43,481 nucleotides of DNA from Mogibacterium sp. Lineage in GTDB: Bacteria; Bacillota; Clostridia; Peptostreptococcales; Anaerovoracaceae. Location: assembly GCA_017433975.1 (NCBI GenBank), contig JAFRGD010000007.1, positions 1 through 43,481 of the forward strand, written 5' to 3'. Made by a program: the position numbers and the translations under genes. A model generated the notes under the pieces. It saw nothing but the letters and a program-made list of their open reading frames with translations, made no database searches and had not been told where the DNA came from. Below, one piece after another: positions 31,583 to 40,461 of the stretch (position 1 is its first letter; each line of letters starts with the position of its first letter).

Positions 31583-32170
31583 TTATTTCTGAAAGATCCC
31601 GGTCCGGATCTCGGCCCCCGCGCGCGCCATGTCCTCCATGTTCGCGCGCTGGATGGCCTCCGTGTTGGACGAACAGCACGGCTCCAGCACGGCGACGTGA
31701 TAATCGTAGGAAATCGCGTCATAGCAGGTCGACCGGATGCAGTTCGGCGTGGTCGTCCCGGTGAGGATCACTGTGTCGATGCCCTCCGCGCGGAGCTTTT
31801 CGTCGAGGCCGGTCTTGAAGAACGCGCTGTAGCGCGGCTTGATCAAGAGCCAGTCCCCTTCCTGCCGCACCAGCCCGTCCGGCTCCTCGATGCTGTCGAT
31901 GCCCGTCGAATCCGGCGCGAGGACGCCGAGGCGCCCTCTGGCGAGCAGTCCTTCCCTGCGCGGAATCTCCATGTCGCTGTAATCCGCGGCGTAGATGCGC
32001 TTGACCCAGATGACGCGGATGCCGGCCGCCCTCGCCTCGTCCGCCGCGCGCGCGATGGCGGGCACGGTGGCTTTGGCCCCGGCGATGCAGAGCGCCGCGC
32101 CCGGCTCGACAAAGCCCTGCTCCATGTCGATGATCAGGAGCGCGGTCCTTTCCGGTACGATGGTTCTCAT
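31583..32170 (-). CDS. Isochorismatase-family cysteine hydrolase
   Basis: The 195-residue protein is an alpha/beta hydrolase of the isochorismatase/nicotinamidase group. The catalytic triad is visible: Asp in LLIIDMEQGF near residue 15, Lys in LIKPRYSAFFKTGLDEKL near 115, and Cys in TTTPNCIRSTCYDAI near 150, with the second cysteine at the usual nucleophile position. The substrate cannot be read from the sequence; nicotinamide, N-carbamoyl compounds and isochorismate are all possible. It is the last gene of the minus-strand directon, 19 bases after the YfcE-like gene. Confidence 0.85.
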   Translation of the reverse strand: MRTIVPERTALLIIDMEQGFVEPGAALCIAGAKATVPAIARAADEARAAGIRVIWVKRIYAADYSDMEIPRREGLLARGRLGVLAPDSTGIDSIEEPDGLVRQEGDWLLIKPRYSAFFKTGLDEKLRAEGIDTVILTGTTTPNCIRSTCYDAISYDYHVAVLEPCCSSNTEAIQRANMEDMARAGAEIRTGIFQK

Positions 32171-32189
32171 CTCAGTCCCCCCTCTGTTC

Positions 32190-32681
32190 CTAGTAGTTCA
32201 TGACGGACGCGGAGAATCCCTTCTCCGTCGCGACGATCAGCGCGCACGATGCCCTCGAGCCGCCGAGCGGCCGGGTCAGACTGCCCGGATTGACGATCCG
32301 GATCCCCTGGTCCGTCCAGATGCCGGAGATGTGCGTGTGCCCGAAGCACACCGCCTTGCAGTCCTTCTCCTGCGCGAGATACACGAGGTTCTGCAGCGTC
32401 ATGTTGACGTTTTCCATGTGGCCGTGCGTGATGATGATCTTCCCCGCCGGCGTCTCGACGATCTGATGGTCTTCCCACGTGCAGCCGTCGCAGTTTCCCT
32501 GTACGTAGACGACGTCTTTCCCCGCGGTCCGGCCGAGCCGCCCCGCCAACTCGATCGCGTCCCGGGCAAAATCGCCGCAGTGCAGGATCAGATCCACATC
32601 GCAGAACGACGTGATCCGCTCGTACATCTCCACCGCGCGGTCCAGTTCGCCGTGCGTATCGCTGTAAACGATAATATTCAT
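32190..32681 (-). CDS. YfcE/MJ0936-type metallophosphoesterase
   Basis: This 163-residue phosphodiesterase has all the metal-binding motifs of the calcineurin-like superfamily: YSDTHGELD near residue 7, LHCGDFARD near 36, QGNCDG near 66 and ITHGHM with FGHTHISG near 88-115. The terminal NPGSLTRPLGG is typical of the YfcE subgroup. Members cleave phosphodiesters such as bis-p-nitrophenyl phosphate in vitro; the physiological substrate is unknown. It lies 16 bases after the aldo/keto reductase gene in the directon. Confidence 0.9.
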   Translation of the reverse strand: MNIIVYSDTHGELDRAVEMYERITSFCDVDLILHCGDFARDAIELAGRLGRTAGKDVVYVQGNCDGCTWEDHQIVETPAGKIIITHGHMENVNMTLQNLVYLAQEKDCKAVCFGHTHISGIWTDQGIRIVNPGSLTRPLGGSRASCALIVATEKGFSASVMNY

Positions 32682-32697
32682 TCAGCCCCTCCTGTTA

Positions 32698-33855
32698 TCA
32701 GCAGCCGAACAGCTCCGCGGTCCGGACCATCCGGTCCGCGACCCCGACGCCGAACGGACATCGTTCCTCGCAGCCTCTGCAGCCGATGCATTCGGAGGCC
32801 GTGTGTTCCAGCGCCTCATAATGCGAGCGCACGCTTTCCGGCACTTCCGGCTGCATCACGGCGAGATCGTAGTATTTGTTGATCATCGCGATATCGAGAT
32901 CGACCGGGCACGGCTTGCAGTGCCCGCAGTAGGTGCACTGCCCCGTGCAGGAGTGCATCGGCGCTGCAGCGAGGACGGACGCATAGTCTTTTTCTTCCGG
33001 GGAAGCCGTCTCATACGCGAGCGCTTCGTTCACCTGTTCAATGGTGTCGTAACCGCACAGGATCGACGCGACAGCCGGCCGCGTCAGCGAATAGTGAATG
33101 CACTGCACCGGCGTGAATGCGACGCCGAACGGCGACTGCGCCGGGTCGAAGAGCCTTCCGCCGAAGTATCCCTTCATGACCGTGAGCCCGACATCTTCCT
33201 GTTCGCAGAGGCGATACAGTTCCGCGCGCTCCGGATCGATTCCGGAGAGCCCCTCTTCGTACGGCTCGAACAGCGTGTCGATGTCCTCGCTCGCCGGCTT
33301 CATGTCGAAGGCCGGGTTGATCGAAAACAGGATCGTCTCGACAAAACCGGCCTCCACCGCCCGGCGGGCGATGCGCGGATTGTGCGTGGAAAGGCCGATG
33401 TGCCGGATCACCCCGCTGTCGTGCAGCTCCCGGACGTACTCGATATAGTCACTGTTCATGCAGTGATCCCAGTCCTCCTGAGAATCCACGTAGTGGATCA
33501 TGCCGAGGTCGATATAGTCCGTGCCGAGGCGCTTTAAGAGGTCTTCAAAAGCCGGGCGGACATGCTGCATGTCTCTCGTCCGAACGTACTGGCCATCCTG
33601 ACAGGTCGCACCGATGTGCCCCTGGAGGATCCAGTCCTCGCGGCAGCCCCGGATCGCGTCCCCGACGATGTCGCGGGTCTTGGGATACGGCATCCAGCAG
33701 TCGAGGATATTGATCCCCTGCCGCCCAGCATACCGCACCAGCTCCACCGCTTCGTCGTGATCGTGACGCTCCAGCCACTCCGCGCCGAAGCCCACTTCAC
33801 TCACCATGAGCCCGGTGCGCCCGAGCCGCCTGTAGTTTATCTTGCGTTTCTTCAT
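32698..33855 (-). CDS. Aldo/keto reductase fused to a 4Fe-4S ferredoxin domain
   Basis: The first 270 of 385 residues are an aldo/keto reductase barrel (YRRLGRTGLMVSEVGFGAEW, DCWMPYP, DYIDLGMIHYVDS, IGLSTHNPRIARRAVEAGF). The C-terminal 100 residues carry two iron-sulfur motifs: CTGQCTYCGHCKPCP near 315 and CIGCRGCEERCPFGV near 370. Such proteins are common in anaerobes and may pass electrons between NAD(P)H and ferredoxin-type carriers; the substrate is unknown. I start at 33855 (MKKRKINY), with GGAGAG and 7 bases. It follows the iron alcohol dehydrogenase gene by 16 bases, which suggests a shared redox pathway. Confidence 0.9.
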   Translation of the reverse strand: MKKRKINYRRLGRTGLMVSEVGFGAEWLERHDHDEAVELVRYAGRQGINILDCWMPYPKTRDIVGDAIRGCREDWILQGHIGATCQDGQYVRTRDMQHVRPAFEDLLKRLGTDYIDLGMIHYVDSQEDWDHCMNSDYIEYVRELHDSGVIRHIGLSTHNPRIARRAVEAGFVETILFSINPAFDMKPASEDIDTLFEPYEEGLSGIDPERAELYRLCEQEDVGLTVMKGYFGGRLFDPAQSPFGVAFTPVQCIHYSLTRPAVASILCGYDTIEQVNEALAYETASPEEKDYASVLAAAPMHSCTGQCTYCGHCKPCPVDLDIAMINKYYDLAVMQPEVPESVRSHYEALEHTASECIGCRGCEERCPFGVGVADRMVRTAELFGC

Positions 33856-33871
33856 CACAGTTCTCTCCGTT

Positions 33872-35050
33872 TTATCTCGCCATCTCATAGATCCGGACGA
33901 AGTCCTCTTCGCCCAGAACCTTGGCCGCGCCCACGGAGCCGCCGTTCGCCGCGGCGCACTTCTCGGCCAGCTTGAGGATCTCGAGCGCCGTCAGGTCGAT
34001 CCCGAGTTCGCTGACGGAGGTCGGCATCCCGATCTCGCGGAAGAACGCCTCCATCTTCTCGACCCCGAGGAGCGCCGTCTGCTTGTCGTCCCCCGTATGC
34101 TTCACGTCCAGCACGTCGACCGCCAGCTTGACGAAGCGATCCAGGCAGTTGTCCATGACATAGCGGGCCCAGCTGCCCCACAGCGCCGCGAGGCCGGCCC
34201 CGTGCGCCACGTCGTACATGCCGGAGAGCTCATGCTCCAGCTTGTGCGTGGCAAAATCGTTGCCGCCGTTGCCGCAGCCCGTCAGGCCGTTGTGCGAGAG
34301 GCTGCTCGCCCACATGACTTCCGCGCGGGCATCGTAGTTCTCCGGATCGTCCCGGAGGACCCGGGCGTTCTTCATCACGGTCCGGATGAGCGCGCCGGCG
34401 ATCCCGTCCGTCAGCTCCATCGTGCCCTTGGTCGTGAAATACCGCTCCAGCGTGTGCATGATGATGTCCGTGCAGCCGCAGGCCGTCTGGTAATCCGGCA
34501 GCGTCATCGTCAGCTCCGGATCCATGATCGCGAATTTTACGCGGCACAGATCGGAGTTGCAGCCGCACTTCTTCCACCCGTTCTCGTTGGTGATGACGGA
34601 GGAATCGCTCATTTCGCTGCCGGCCGCCGCGATCGTCAGGACGACGCCGACCGGCGCGGACGCCTCCGGTTTGCGCGTGTGCGCGTAGAAATCCCACACA
34701 TCGCCCTCATTGGCGATGCCATACGCGATCGCCTTGGAGGAATCGATCACGCTCCCGCCACCGACGGCCAGGATGAAGTCCACGCCTTCTTCCTTCGCCA
34801 GCTCGATGCCTTCATAGACCAGCGACAGCCTCGGGTTCGGCACGACTCCGCCGAGCTCGATGTAATCGATGCCGGCTTCCTCCAGCGAAGCCTTGATGCG
34901 GTCTAAAAGTCCGCTCCGCTTCACGCTGCCGCTGCCGTAGTGCAGCAGTACCTTGGTGCAGTTCTGCGCCTTGACGAGCTCACCGACCTGCGCTTCGGTC
35001 CCCTTCCCGAAGATCACCCTCGTCGGCGTATAGTACGTGAAATTATTCAT
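33872..35050 (-). CDS. Iron-containing alcohol dehydrogenase (butanol dehydrogenase type)
   Basis: The 392-residue enzyme belongs to the type III alcohol dehydrogenases, closest in layout to BdhA/YugJ. It begins MNNFTYYTPTRVIFGKGTEA, has the nucleotide-binding GGGSVIDSSKAIAYG near residue 100 and metal-ligand regions YQTACGCTDIIMHTLERYF near 190 and THKLEHELSGMYDVAHGAGL near 260, where His residues ligate iron or zinc. It reduces aldehydes to alcohols with NAD(P)H. It overlaps the end of the methyltransferase gene by 8 bases and precedes the ferredoxin-fused reductase. Confidence 0.92.
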   Translation of the reverse strand: MNNFTYYTPTRVIFGKGTEAQVGELVKAQNCTKVLLHYGSGSVKRSGLLDRIKASLEEAGIDYIELGGVVPNPRLSLVYEGIELAKEEGVDFILAVGGGSVIDSSKAIAYGIANEGDVWDFYAHTRKPEASAPVGVVLTIAAAGSEMSDSSVITNENGWKKCGCNSDLCRVKFAIMDPELTMTLPDYQTACGCTDIIMHTLERYFTTKGTMELTDGIAGALIRTVMKNARVLRDDPENYDARAEVMWASSLSHNGLTGCGNGGNDFATHKLEHELSGMYDVAHGAGLAALWGSWARYVMDNCLDRFVKLAVDVLDVKHTGDDKQTALLGVEKMEAFFREIGMPTSVSELGIDLTALEILKLAEKCAAANGGSVGAAKVLGEEDFVRIYEMAR

Positions 35051-35624
35051 GATCGTCTCCTTTCTTCTTTTGAATCAGATGCTGAACGGGCGTCGACGCG
35101 CTCCGGTTGGTCTGGAGGATCGTCAGGGCCTCGTACTGCTTCGCGGGCAAGCCCTCCAGGAACTGCCGGACCGCTTCGGCCTCGCGGGCGCCTTCCGGAT
35201 GCCCCGGGTACGCGACGACCGAAAGGACGCCGCCGGGCTTCAGGATCGCCAGCGCCTGCCGCAGCGACCTTAGCGTCTCCGCCGTCATCGTCGTGACCGA
35301 AGGGTCTCCGCCGGGCAGATAGCCGAGGTTGTACAGGATCACGGCCGGCTGCCGCCCGCCGGCGTACCGCGCCAGTTCCCCATGTGAATCGCAGATCACC
35401 CGGATGCCGGGCAGCCGCTCCGCGAGCCGCGAGGCCGCCTCCGGCTGGATCTCAAACGCCCAGACCTGCCCCGCCGGCCCGACCCGGTCCAGGAGGAACG
35501 CCGTATCCCTGCCGTTCCCCGCCGTGCAGTCAATGGCAAAATCGCCCGGCTGCAGATGCGGTGCCAGCAGCCGGTGTCCGCGCTCCGTAACGGAGATGTC
35601 AAAAAGAACGCTCTCCCCCGTCAC
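35043..35624 (-). CDS. mnmM: Class I SAM methyltransferase, MnmM (YtqB) type tRNA modification
   Basis: The 193-residue protein matches the YtqB family, recently assigned as MnmM, which methylates the aminomethyl group of 5-aminomethyl-2-thiouridine at the tRNA wobble position. Motifs are GDFAIDCTAGNGRDTAFL (SAM-binding motif I), FEIQPEAA, LYNLGYLPGGDPSV and LSVVAYPGHPEG. I use the GTG at 35624, with AGGAGG 6 bases upstream and immediately after the TPR gene; the longer open frame to 35681 would overlap that gene by 56 bases and lacks a site. It overlaps the alcohol dehydrogenase gene by 8 bases. Confidence 0.85.
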   Translation of the reverse strand: MTGESVLFDISVTERGHRLLAPHLQPGDFAIDCTAGNGRDTAFLLDRVGPAGQVWAFEIQPEAASRLAERLPGIRVICDSHGELARYAGGRQPAVILYNLGYLPGGDPSVTTMTAETLRSLRQALAILKPGGVLSVVAYPGHPEGAREAEAVRQFLEGLPAKQYEALTILQTNRSASTPVQHLIQKKKGDDHE

Positions 35625-35625
35625 G

Positions 35626-36696
35626 TCAGTCCTCCTGCTCCGCGAGCATGCTCTGCTGCACGACGCGGATCTTGCTTTCATATTTTTCCGCAGTCACGAG
35701 GTCGCCCGCAGCCCGGCTGATCTCGACCAGCTCCCGCATGACCTCGATGTTGCTCGGGCTGAGCCGCAGCGCCTGACGAAGGTCCGCGGAAGCCTCATCG
35801 GTATCGCCGAGCGACGCGGCCGCGATGCCCAGATAGTACCACAGCGGCCACCACTGCTGATACGGGCCCTCCGTATAAGGCTCCAGGATCGCCCGACCGC
35901 CCTGATAATCGCCGGAGAGGATGTGGTTGATCCCGTTCTCGATCACGACGGGATCCTCCAGGCGGCGGAGCCGCTCCCGGACCTCCTCGCGCATGTTCTG
36001 CATCTCTTCCGCCGGGATCGCCGCGAGCTGCCCCGCGACCGGCGTTTCCTCCGCAGAAGCTTCCTCCTCGCGCTCCGAAAGGCGCAGGAAATCCTCCCAT
36101 GTCAGCTTCGCCTTGACGTACAGCCCCAGGTTGGCATAGCTGTAGCCGAGGAAATAGTACCCGATCGCATCGTCCGGGTGCGCCATCGTCAGGACTTCAA
36201 AGAGCTCGATGGACTGCGCCTTGAAGTTCCCGACGTAGTCCTCCGGCCGCCCTTCCTGCTCGTAGGCGTCCTTGCAGGCCCGCCCGTACAGGTAGAGCGC
36301 GTCGCGCTGCAGCGGCTCGAGCAGCAGCGCCGCGCGGAACCAGACGCAGGCCTCTTCGAACCGGCCCTCTCCGCCGGCTTTGGCGCCCTCCGAGAGGAGG
36401 ATCCTCGTAAATCCGTTCCCGAAGAGCTTCCGGATGTACGCCAGATACGCCTCCCGGTATCGGAACTCCGGGTCCGCCCCGAGGACGGCCGCCATTCCGA
36501 GCGCGATGGTCAGCGTCGTCAGCCCCTGCTCCGCGTCGACGCGGATCGGGACCGGGACGCCGTGCAGGATGTCGTAGATGCCCGCCTTGCGCAGGTAGCC
36601 GTCAGCGAGCTCATCGAAAAGTATCTGGCCGTTTAACGGGACCAGATACTCTTTGATCTTATCGGATATTGTAAACTTCACGTCGTTTGTCGTCAT
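35626..36696 (-). CDS. Tetratricopeptide repeat protein
   Basis: The 356-residue soluble protein has several TPR-like helical pairs: GRFEEACVWFRAALLLEPLQ near residue 120, AIGYYFLGYSYANLGLYVKA near 180, WPLWYYLGIAAASLGDTDEA near 285 and ADLRQALRLSPSNIEVMREL just after. The N-terminal third is unassigned. It has no signal peptide. ATG 36696 (GAGG, 9 bases) seems better than ATG 36711, which has no site. TPR proteins are protein-binding scaffolds; being placed between the cluster-less radical SAM gene and a tRNA methyltransferase gene, it may assist one of them, but nothing shows which. Confidence 0.8.
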   Translation of the reverse strand: MTTNDVKFTISDKIKEYLVPLNGQILFDELADGYLRKAGIYDILHGVPVPIRVDAEQGLTTLTIALGMAAVLGADPEFRYREAYLAYIRKLFGNGFTRILLSEGAKAGGEGRFEEACVWFRAALLLEPLQRDALYLYGRACKDAYEQEGRPEDYVGNFKAQSIELFEVLTMAHPDDAIGYYFLGYSYANLGLYVKAKLTWEDFLRLSEREEEASAEETPVAGQLAAIPAEEMQNMREEVRERLRRLEDPVVIENGINHILSGDYQGGRAILEPYTEGPYQQWWPLWYYLGIAAASLGDTDEASADLRQALRLSPSNIEVMRELVEISRAAGDLVTAEKYESKIRVVQQSMLAEQED

Positions 36697-36732
36697 GCTT
36701 TCGTGCCTCATCTTTTTCGGCTTCGGTGGGCG

Positions 36733-38256
36733 TCAGGAGAGGATCTCCCAGCCCTTCCGGTCGAACTTTCGGACGCTGTCCGGAGACAGATTGTGCTCGA
36801 GGTCGCTGTGGATGACCTCCTTGAGGACCTCCAGCTTGAGGGTCTCGTTCGCGTCGTCGTAGAGCTCCATCGCATACGCATAGAGGATGCGGTAGAGGTG
36901 CTCCTTCTTGCCCATCTTGCAGTCCAGATGATTGTCGTAGATGAAATCCGCCAAACCCGCGTAGAAGACGTACGGCCGTGTGTTGGTCTCCCGGAGGATC
37001 ACCGGGATGGACTGCTCAAATCCGCCCTTGTTGTAATAGACGTCCAGCAGGTCCGCGACCATCCGGATGCGGATCAGCTCGGTCGCCGGCATAAAATCGC
37101 TCGCGATGATCTCGTACGGTGCGTCGCTGCGGTAGACGAAGCCGTACCGGTCGGCCTCCTGGCGCAGTCTCGTCCCCTTGCGGAGCCTCAGCAGGCCGAG
37201 GTCGATCCGGTCCGCGCCGAGCCCGTAGATCTTGTTGAAGGAGCGCGCGAAGCTTTCCGGCGGCTCGCACGGGAGTCCGGCCGTCTGGTGGACGACGATC
37301 TCGACCTTGCCGGTCTGGAGGAGCTTGGTGAGATTGTACATCGCCTGATAGACGTTCTCCTTGCGGCCGGCCGCCGCGAGCGCCTCGGCGTTCGTGCTCT
37401 CCACGTCAACGAGGAACCGGAACTGCCCTTCCCGGGCACTCGCCAGCAGGCGGATCGTCTCCTCGTCGAGCAGATCCCCGTTGACGTCGAATTCAAATGT
37501 CGTGATGCCGTTGTCGTTGCTGATCAGGTATTCCCAGATGCGGTACGCCCGCTCGGTGTTGTAGTTGAACCACTTGTCGATGAAGCGGACCGACTTGACG
37601 TTCTTGACGAGGAAATACCTCAGCTCCGTGCAGACCCGCCCGAGCGAAAGCGCACGGATCTTGCGGTCCGGCAGGAACTGCGAGTAGTAGCAGCGGTCCG
37701 GATTGCCCCGGAACGACTCGTAGTAGACGCAGTCGCTCTCGTCGAGATCGGTCTTCTCATACGGGAACGGGACGTCCTCGAACCGGATCGGCGCCGCGTA
37801 CGGATTGACGTGGATCTCGTCATTTTCCCGGTACGCCAGCCCGGCGATCCCCGCAAAGTCGAATTCATAGGTGAAGATCGTCTTCAGGAACTGGTAGAGC
37901 AGCTGCTCGCTCTCACCCCGGAACACGTAATCGACCCACGGATGGCTCTCCATGTATGCTTTCGTGTCAAAACTGACTTCCATGCCGCCGAGGACGACGA
38001 TCGACGTCGGGACAGCCTTTTTCGCCATCTCCGCGATCTGGCTGATCCGCGCCTCGTTCATCATGTTGCAGTGGAAATACAGGATATGATATCCGCTCCG
38101 GACGATTTCCTTGTAGATGTACCCGAGGTGATCGGATTCCTCAAAGATCCGGACTTCTGTTTCACACGGCGCATCCGCTACGATACTGTACAGGTACTTG
38201 AGCGACAGTTTCGTATGTATGCAGTCATTTCTGATCGTTGAAAGCAAGAGTTTCAT
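36733..38256 (-). CDS. DUF4080 (B12-binding/radical SAM) homologue lacking the cluster cysteines
   Basis: The 507-residue protein follows the DUF4080 family from end to end: a cobalamin-binding-like N-terminal domain (IVVLGGMEVSF near residue 87, VDYVFRGESEQ near 108), the radical SAM barrel and the C-terminal domain (YEIIASDFMPATELIRI). At the cluster site, where relatives read RGCPFxCxYC, this protein has RGNPDRCYYS: of the three cysteines (185, 189, 192) only Cys189 remains, the others being Asn185 and Ser192. It therefore should not bind the [4Fe-4S] cluster or cleave SAM in the usual way. Codon use and the intact frame argue against decay. It lies 7 bases after argS. Confidence 0.85.
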   Translation of the reverse strand: MKLLLSTIRNDCIHTKLSLKYLYSIVADAPCETEVRIFEESDHLGYIYKEIVRSGYHILYFHCNMMNEARISQIAEMAKKAVPTSIVVLGGMEVSFDTKAYMESHPWVDYVFRGESEQLLYQFLKTIFTYEFDFAGIAGLAYRENDEIHVNPYAAPIRFEDVPFPYEKTDLDESDCVYYESFRGNPDRCYYSQFLPDRKIRALSLGRVCTELRYFLVKNVKSVRFIDKWFNYNTERAYRIWEYLISNDNGITTFEFDVNGDLLDEETIRLLASAREGQFRFLVDVESTNAEALAAAGRKENVYQAMYNLTKLLQTGKVEIVVHQTAGLPCEPPESFARSFNKIYGLGADRIDLGLLRLRKGTRLRQEADRYGFVYRSDAPYEIIASDFMPATELIRIRMVADLLDVYYNKGGFEQSIPVILRETNTRPYVFYAGLADFIYDNHLDCKMGKKEHLYRILYAYAMELYDDANETLKLEVLKEVIHSDLEHNLSPDSVRKFDRKGWEILS

Positions 38257-38263
38257 AAGTCAC

Positions 38264-39979
38264 CTACATCCTCTCAGGAGCCTTGACTCCGAGTAAACCG
38301 AGACAGTTCGCGATAACGGTCTTTGACGCCAGAACGAGTGCCAGTTTGGCTCTCTTTTCCGCAGGGTCGTCCACCAGAATGTGCTCGTCGTGATAGAACT
38401 TGTTGAATTTCTGCGCGACATCGATCAGATGGCGGGTCAGGATGGACGGCTCGTACTTGGCGGCCGCGTCCGCAATGACTTCCGGCACCTGGTAAAGCAT
38501 CTTGATCAGCGCGTTCGCGCTTTCGCCGGTCAGATAGCTGTAGTCGACGTTGCCCGCCCGGATCGCCGCCAGATCTTCCTCCGCGGCGTTGCGCAGGACG
38601 CTGCAGGCCCTCGCGTGCGTGTACTGGACGTACGGACCGGTCTCGCCGTCGAAGTTCAGGACCTTGTCCCAGTCAAAGACGTAGTCCTTGATCCGGTTGT
38701 TGGACAGTTCCTGGAAGATGACCGCGCCGATCCCGACCTCGCGGGCGACCTCATCGATGTCAACGCCCGGGGTATTTTTGTCGCGCATGATCTCAGCGGT
38801 CTTTTCGATCGCCTGATTCAGGACGTCCTCGAGGAAGACGACGCGCCCGTGGCGGGTCGACATCGTCCCGTCCTTGAGGCTCACGAGGCCGAACGGCACG
38901 TGGATGCAGTCCTCCTGCCATTCGTAGCCCATCAGCTCGAGGACCTTCTTCCACTGCTTGAAGTGGAGGTTCTGCTGCGACGCTACGACGTAGATATTCT
39001 TGTAGAAGTCGTAGGTCTTCTTGCGGTACATCGCCGCCGCGATATCTCTCGTGACATACAGGCTGGAACCGTCGGATTTGGTGATCATCGCCGGCGTCAT
39101 GCCGTACGGCTCCAGATCGACGATCTGCGCGCCGCGGGACTTCACGAGCAATCCCTTCTCCTTCATCTCTTCGAGGATCGCCGGCATCTTGTCGGAGTAG
39201 AAGCTCTCCCCGGCGTAGGAGTCAAAACTGATGCCGAGCATGTCGTAGACGCGATTGAATTCCTGCAGCGAAAGTTCCCGGAAGCGCTCCCACAGAGCGG
39301 TCTCCTCCGGTTCGCCGTGCTCCAGTTTCACAAACGCCTCCCGCGCCTCATCGTCCAGCGACGGGTCCTTCTCCGCCTCTGTGTGGAACTTCGTGTAGTA
39401 CCCCAGCAGGGACTGGATCGGCGCCTTCTCGAGCTCCGCCTCGCTGCCCCACTTGCGGTACGCGACGATCATCTTGCCGAACTGCGTCCCGTAGTCGCCG
39501 AGGTGGTTGATGCGGATGACGTGGTAGCCGACCGCGTCGTACAGCTTGTAGATGGAGTTGCCGATCACCGTGCTGCGGATGTGGCCGATGTGGAACGGCT
39601 TCGCGATATTCGGGGAAGAGTACTCGACGATGACCGTCTTCCCCCCGCCGAGGTCGGTCCGCCCGTAGGCGTCACCCTCCCGGATGATCTCCGAGATGAC
39701 CTCTTCGGCGATCCGCTCGCGGCTGAGGAACATGTTGACGTAGGCGTTGACCTGCTCGACCTTCGCGAAGAGCTCGCATCCGCCGATCCGCTCCGCGATC
39801 CCCGCGGCGATCTTCTGCGGCGCCATCCGGAGGACCTTCGCCAGGCGGAAGCACGGGAACGCGTAGTCCCCCATCGTCTCGTCCGCCGGGATCTCCAGCA
39901 TCCCCTGTATCTCTTCCACGCTGAGGCCCAGCGCTTCGTCGTAGATCGTCTCCGCGATCTGCTGCTTAAAATTGATCAT
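38264..39979 (-). CDS. argS: Arginyl-tRNA synthetase
   Basis: ArgRS charges tRNA(Arg). The 571 residues show the N-terminal additional domain, the HIGH motif in SSPNIAKPFHIGHIRST near residue 125, GSSLYVTRDIAAAMYR near 305, the KMSKS-like loop as GTMSTRHGRVV near 385, and the anticodon-binding C-terminal domain ending GLLGVKAPERM. Everything is normal for the bacterial enzyme. Its start overlaps the DUF523 gene by 14 bases and the DUF4080 gene follows after 7 bases, so all three are in one transcript. Confidence 0.97.
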   Translation of the reverse strand: MINFKQQIAETIYDEALGLSVEEIQGMLEIPADETMGDYAFPCFRLAKVLRMAPQKIAAGIAERIGGCELFAKVEQVNAYVNMFLSRERIAEEVISEIIREGDAYGRTDLGGGKTVIVEYSSPNIAKPFHIGHIRSTVIGNSIYKLYDAVGYHVIRINHLGDYGTQFGKMIVAYRKWGSEAELEKAPIQSLLGYYTKFHTEAEKDPSLDDEAREAFVKLEHGEPEETALWERFRELSLQEFNRVYDMLGISFDSYAGESFYSDKMPAILEEMKEKGLLVKSRGAQIVDLEPYGMTPAMITKSDGSSLYVTRDIAAAMYRKKTYDFYKNIYVVASQQNLHFKQWKKVLELMGYEWQEDCIHVPFGLVSLKDGTMSTRHGRVVFLEDVLNQAIEKTAEIMRDKNTPGVDIDEVAREVGIGAVIFQELSNNRIKDYVFDWDKVLNFDGETGPYVQYTHARACSVLRNAAEEDLAAIRAGNVDYSYLTGESANALIKMLYQVPEVIADAAAKYEPSILTRHLIDVAQKFNKFYHDEHILVDDPAEKRAKLALVLASKTVIANCLGLLGVKAPERM

Positions 39980-40439
39980 TCGTGTGGTTCTCCTTCAAAT
40001 TCTGTTCTGTCATGACGGGGATCCCGCGCGCCCGGAGCATCCGGGTGAAGATCCCGTCTCCCGGGATCAGCGTCCCGCTGAACGTCCCGTCGTAAATCTG
40101 TCTGACGCCGCAGGAAGGACTCCTGGCCTTGAGGACCGCTCCCTCGACCGGTTCTCCGAGCGCTTCCGCCCGGTCCAGCGCCTCCTGCAGGCTGATCTGA
40201 GCACCCCGTACAAACGCCTCGGTGCGGTCTATACCGCCCCGGTCCGTCACGCGGAGATTTCCGTCCTTACACACCAAAAGCTCCGCAGGCTCCCTTGGGG
40301 ATTTCAGACCTCCGGCACTTTCGGGGCACACCGTGACGTACGCGTGCTCTTTACAGAATTGTACCACATCCGGCGTCAAATTGTTACCCCCATTATACTT
40401 ACAATTTACGCCCAGAAGGCATCGGCTGATGATATACAC
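39966..40439 (-). CDS. DUF523 family protein
   Basis: The 157 residues are a complete DUF523 domain: SRCLLGVNCKYNGGNN at the start, VTVCPESAGGLKSPREPAEL near residue 35, GAVLKARSPSCGVRQIYDG near 100 and FTRMLRARGIPV near 130. Conserved cysteines (positions 7, 13, 38 and 109) suggest metal or sulfur chemistry, but the function is unknown. It overlaps argS by 14 bases and begins 22 bases after mutS2. Confidence 0.9.
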   Translation of the reverse strand: MYIISRCLLGVNCKYNGGNNLTPDVVQFCKEHAYVTVCPESAGGLKSPREPAELLVCKDGNLRVTDRGGIDRTEAFVRGAQISLQEALDRAEALGEPVEGAVLKARSPSCGVRQIYDGTFSGTLIPGDGIFTRMLRARGIPVMTEQNLKENHTNDQF

Positions 40440-40461
40440 CGGTCCTCCCCTCTCTTCCGGA

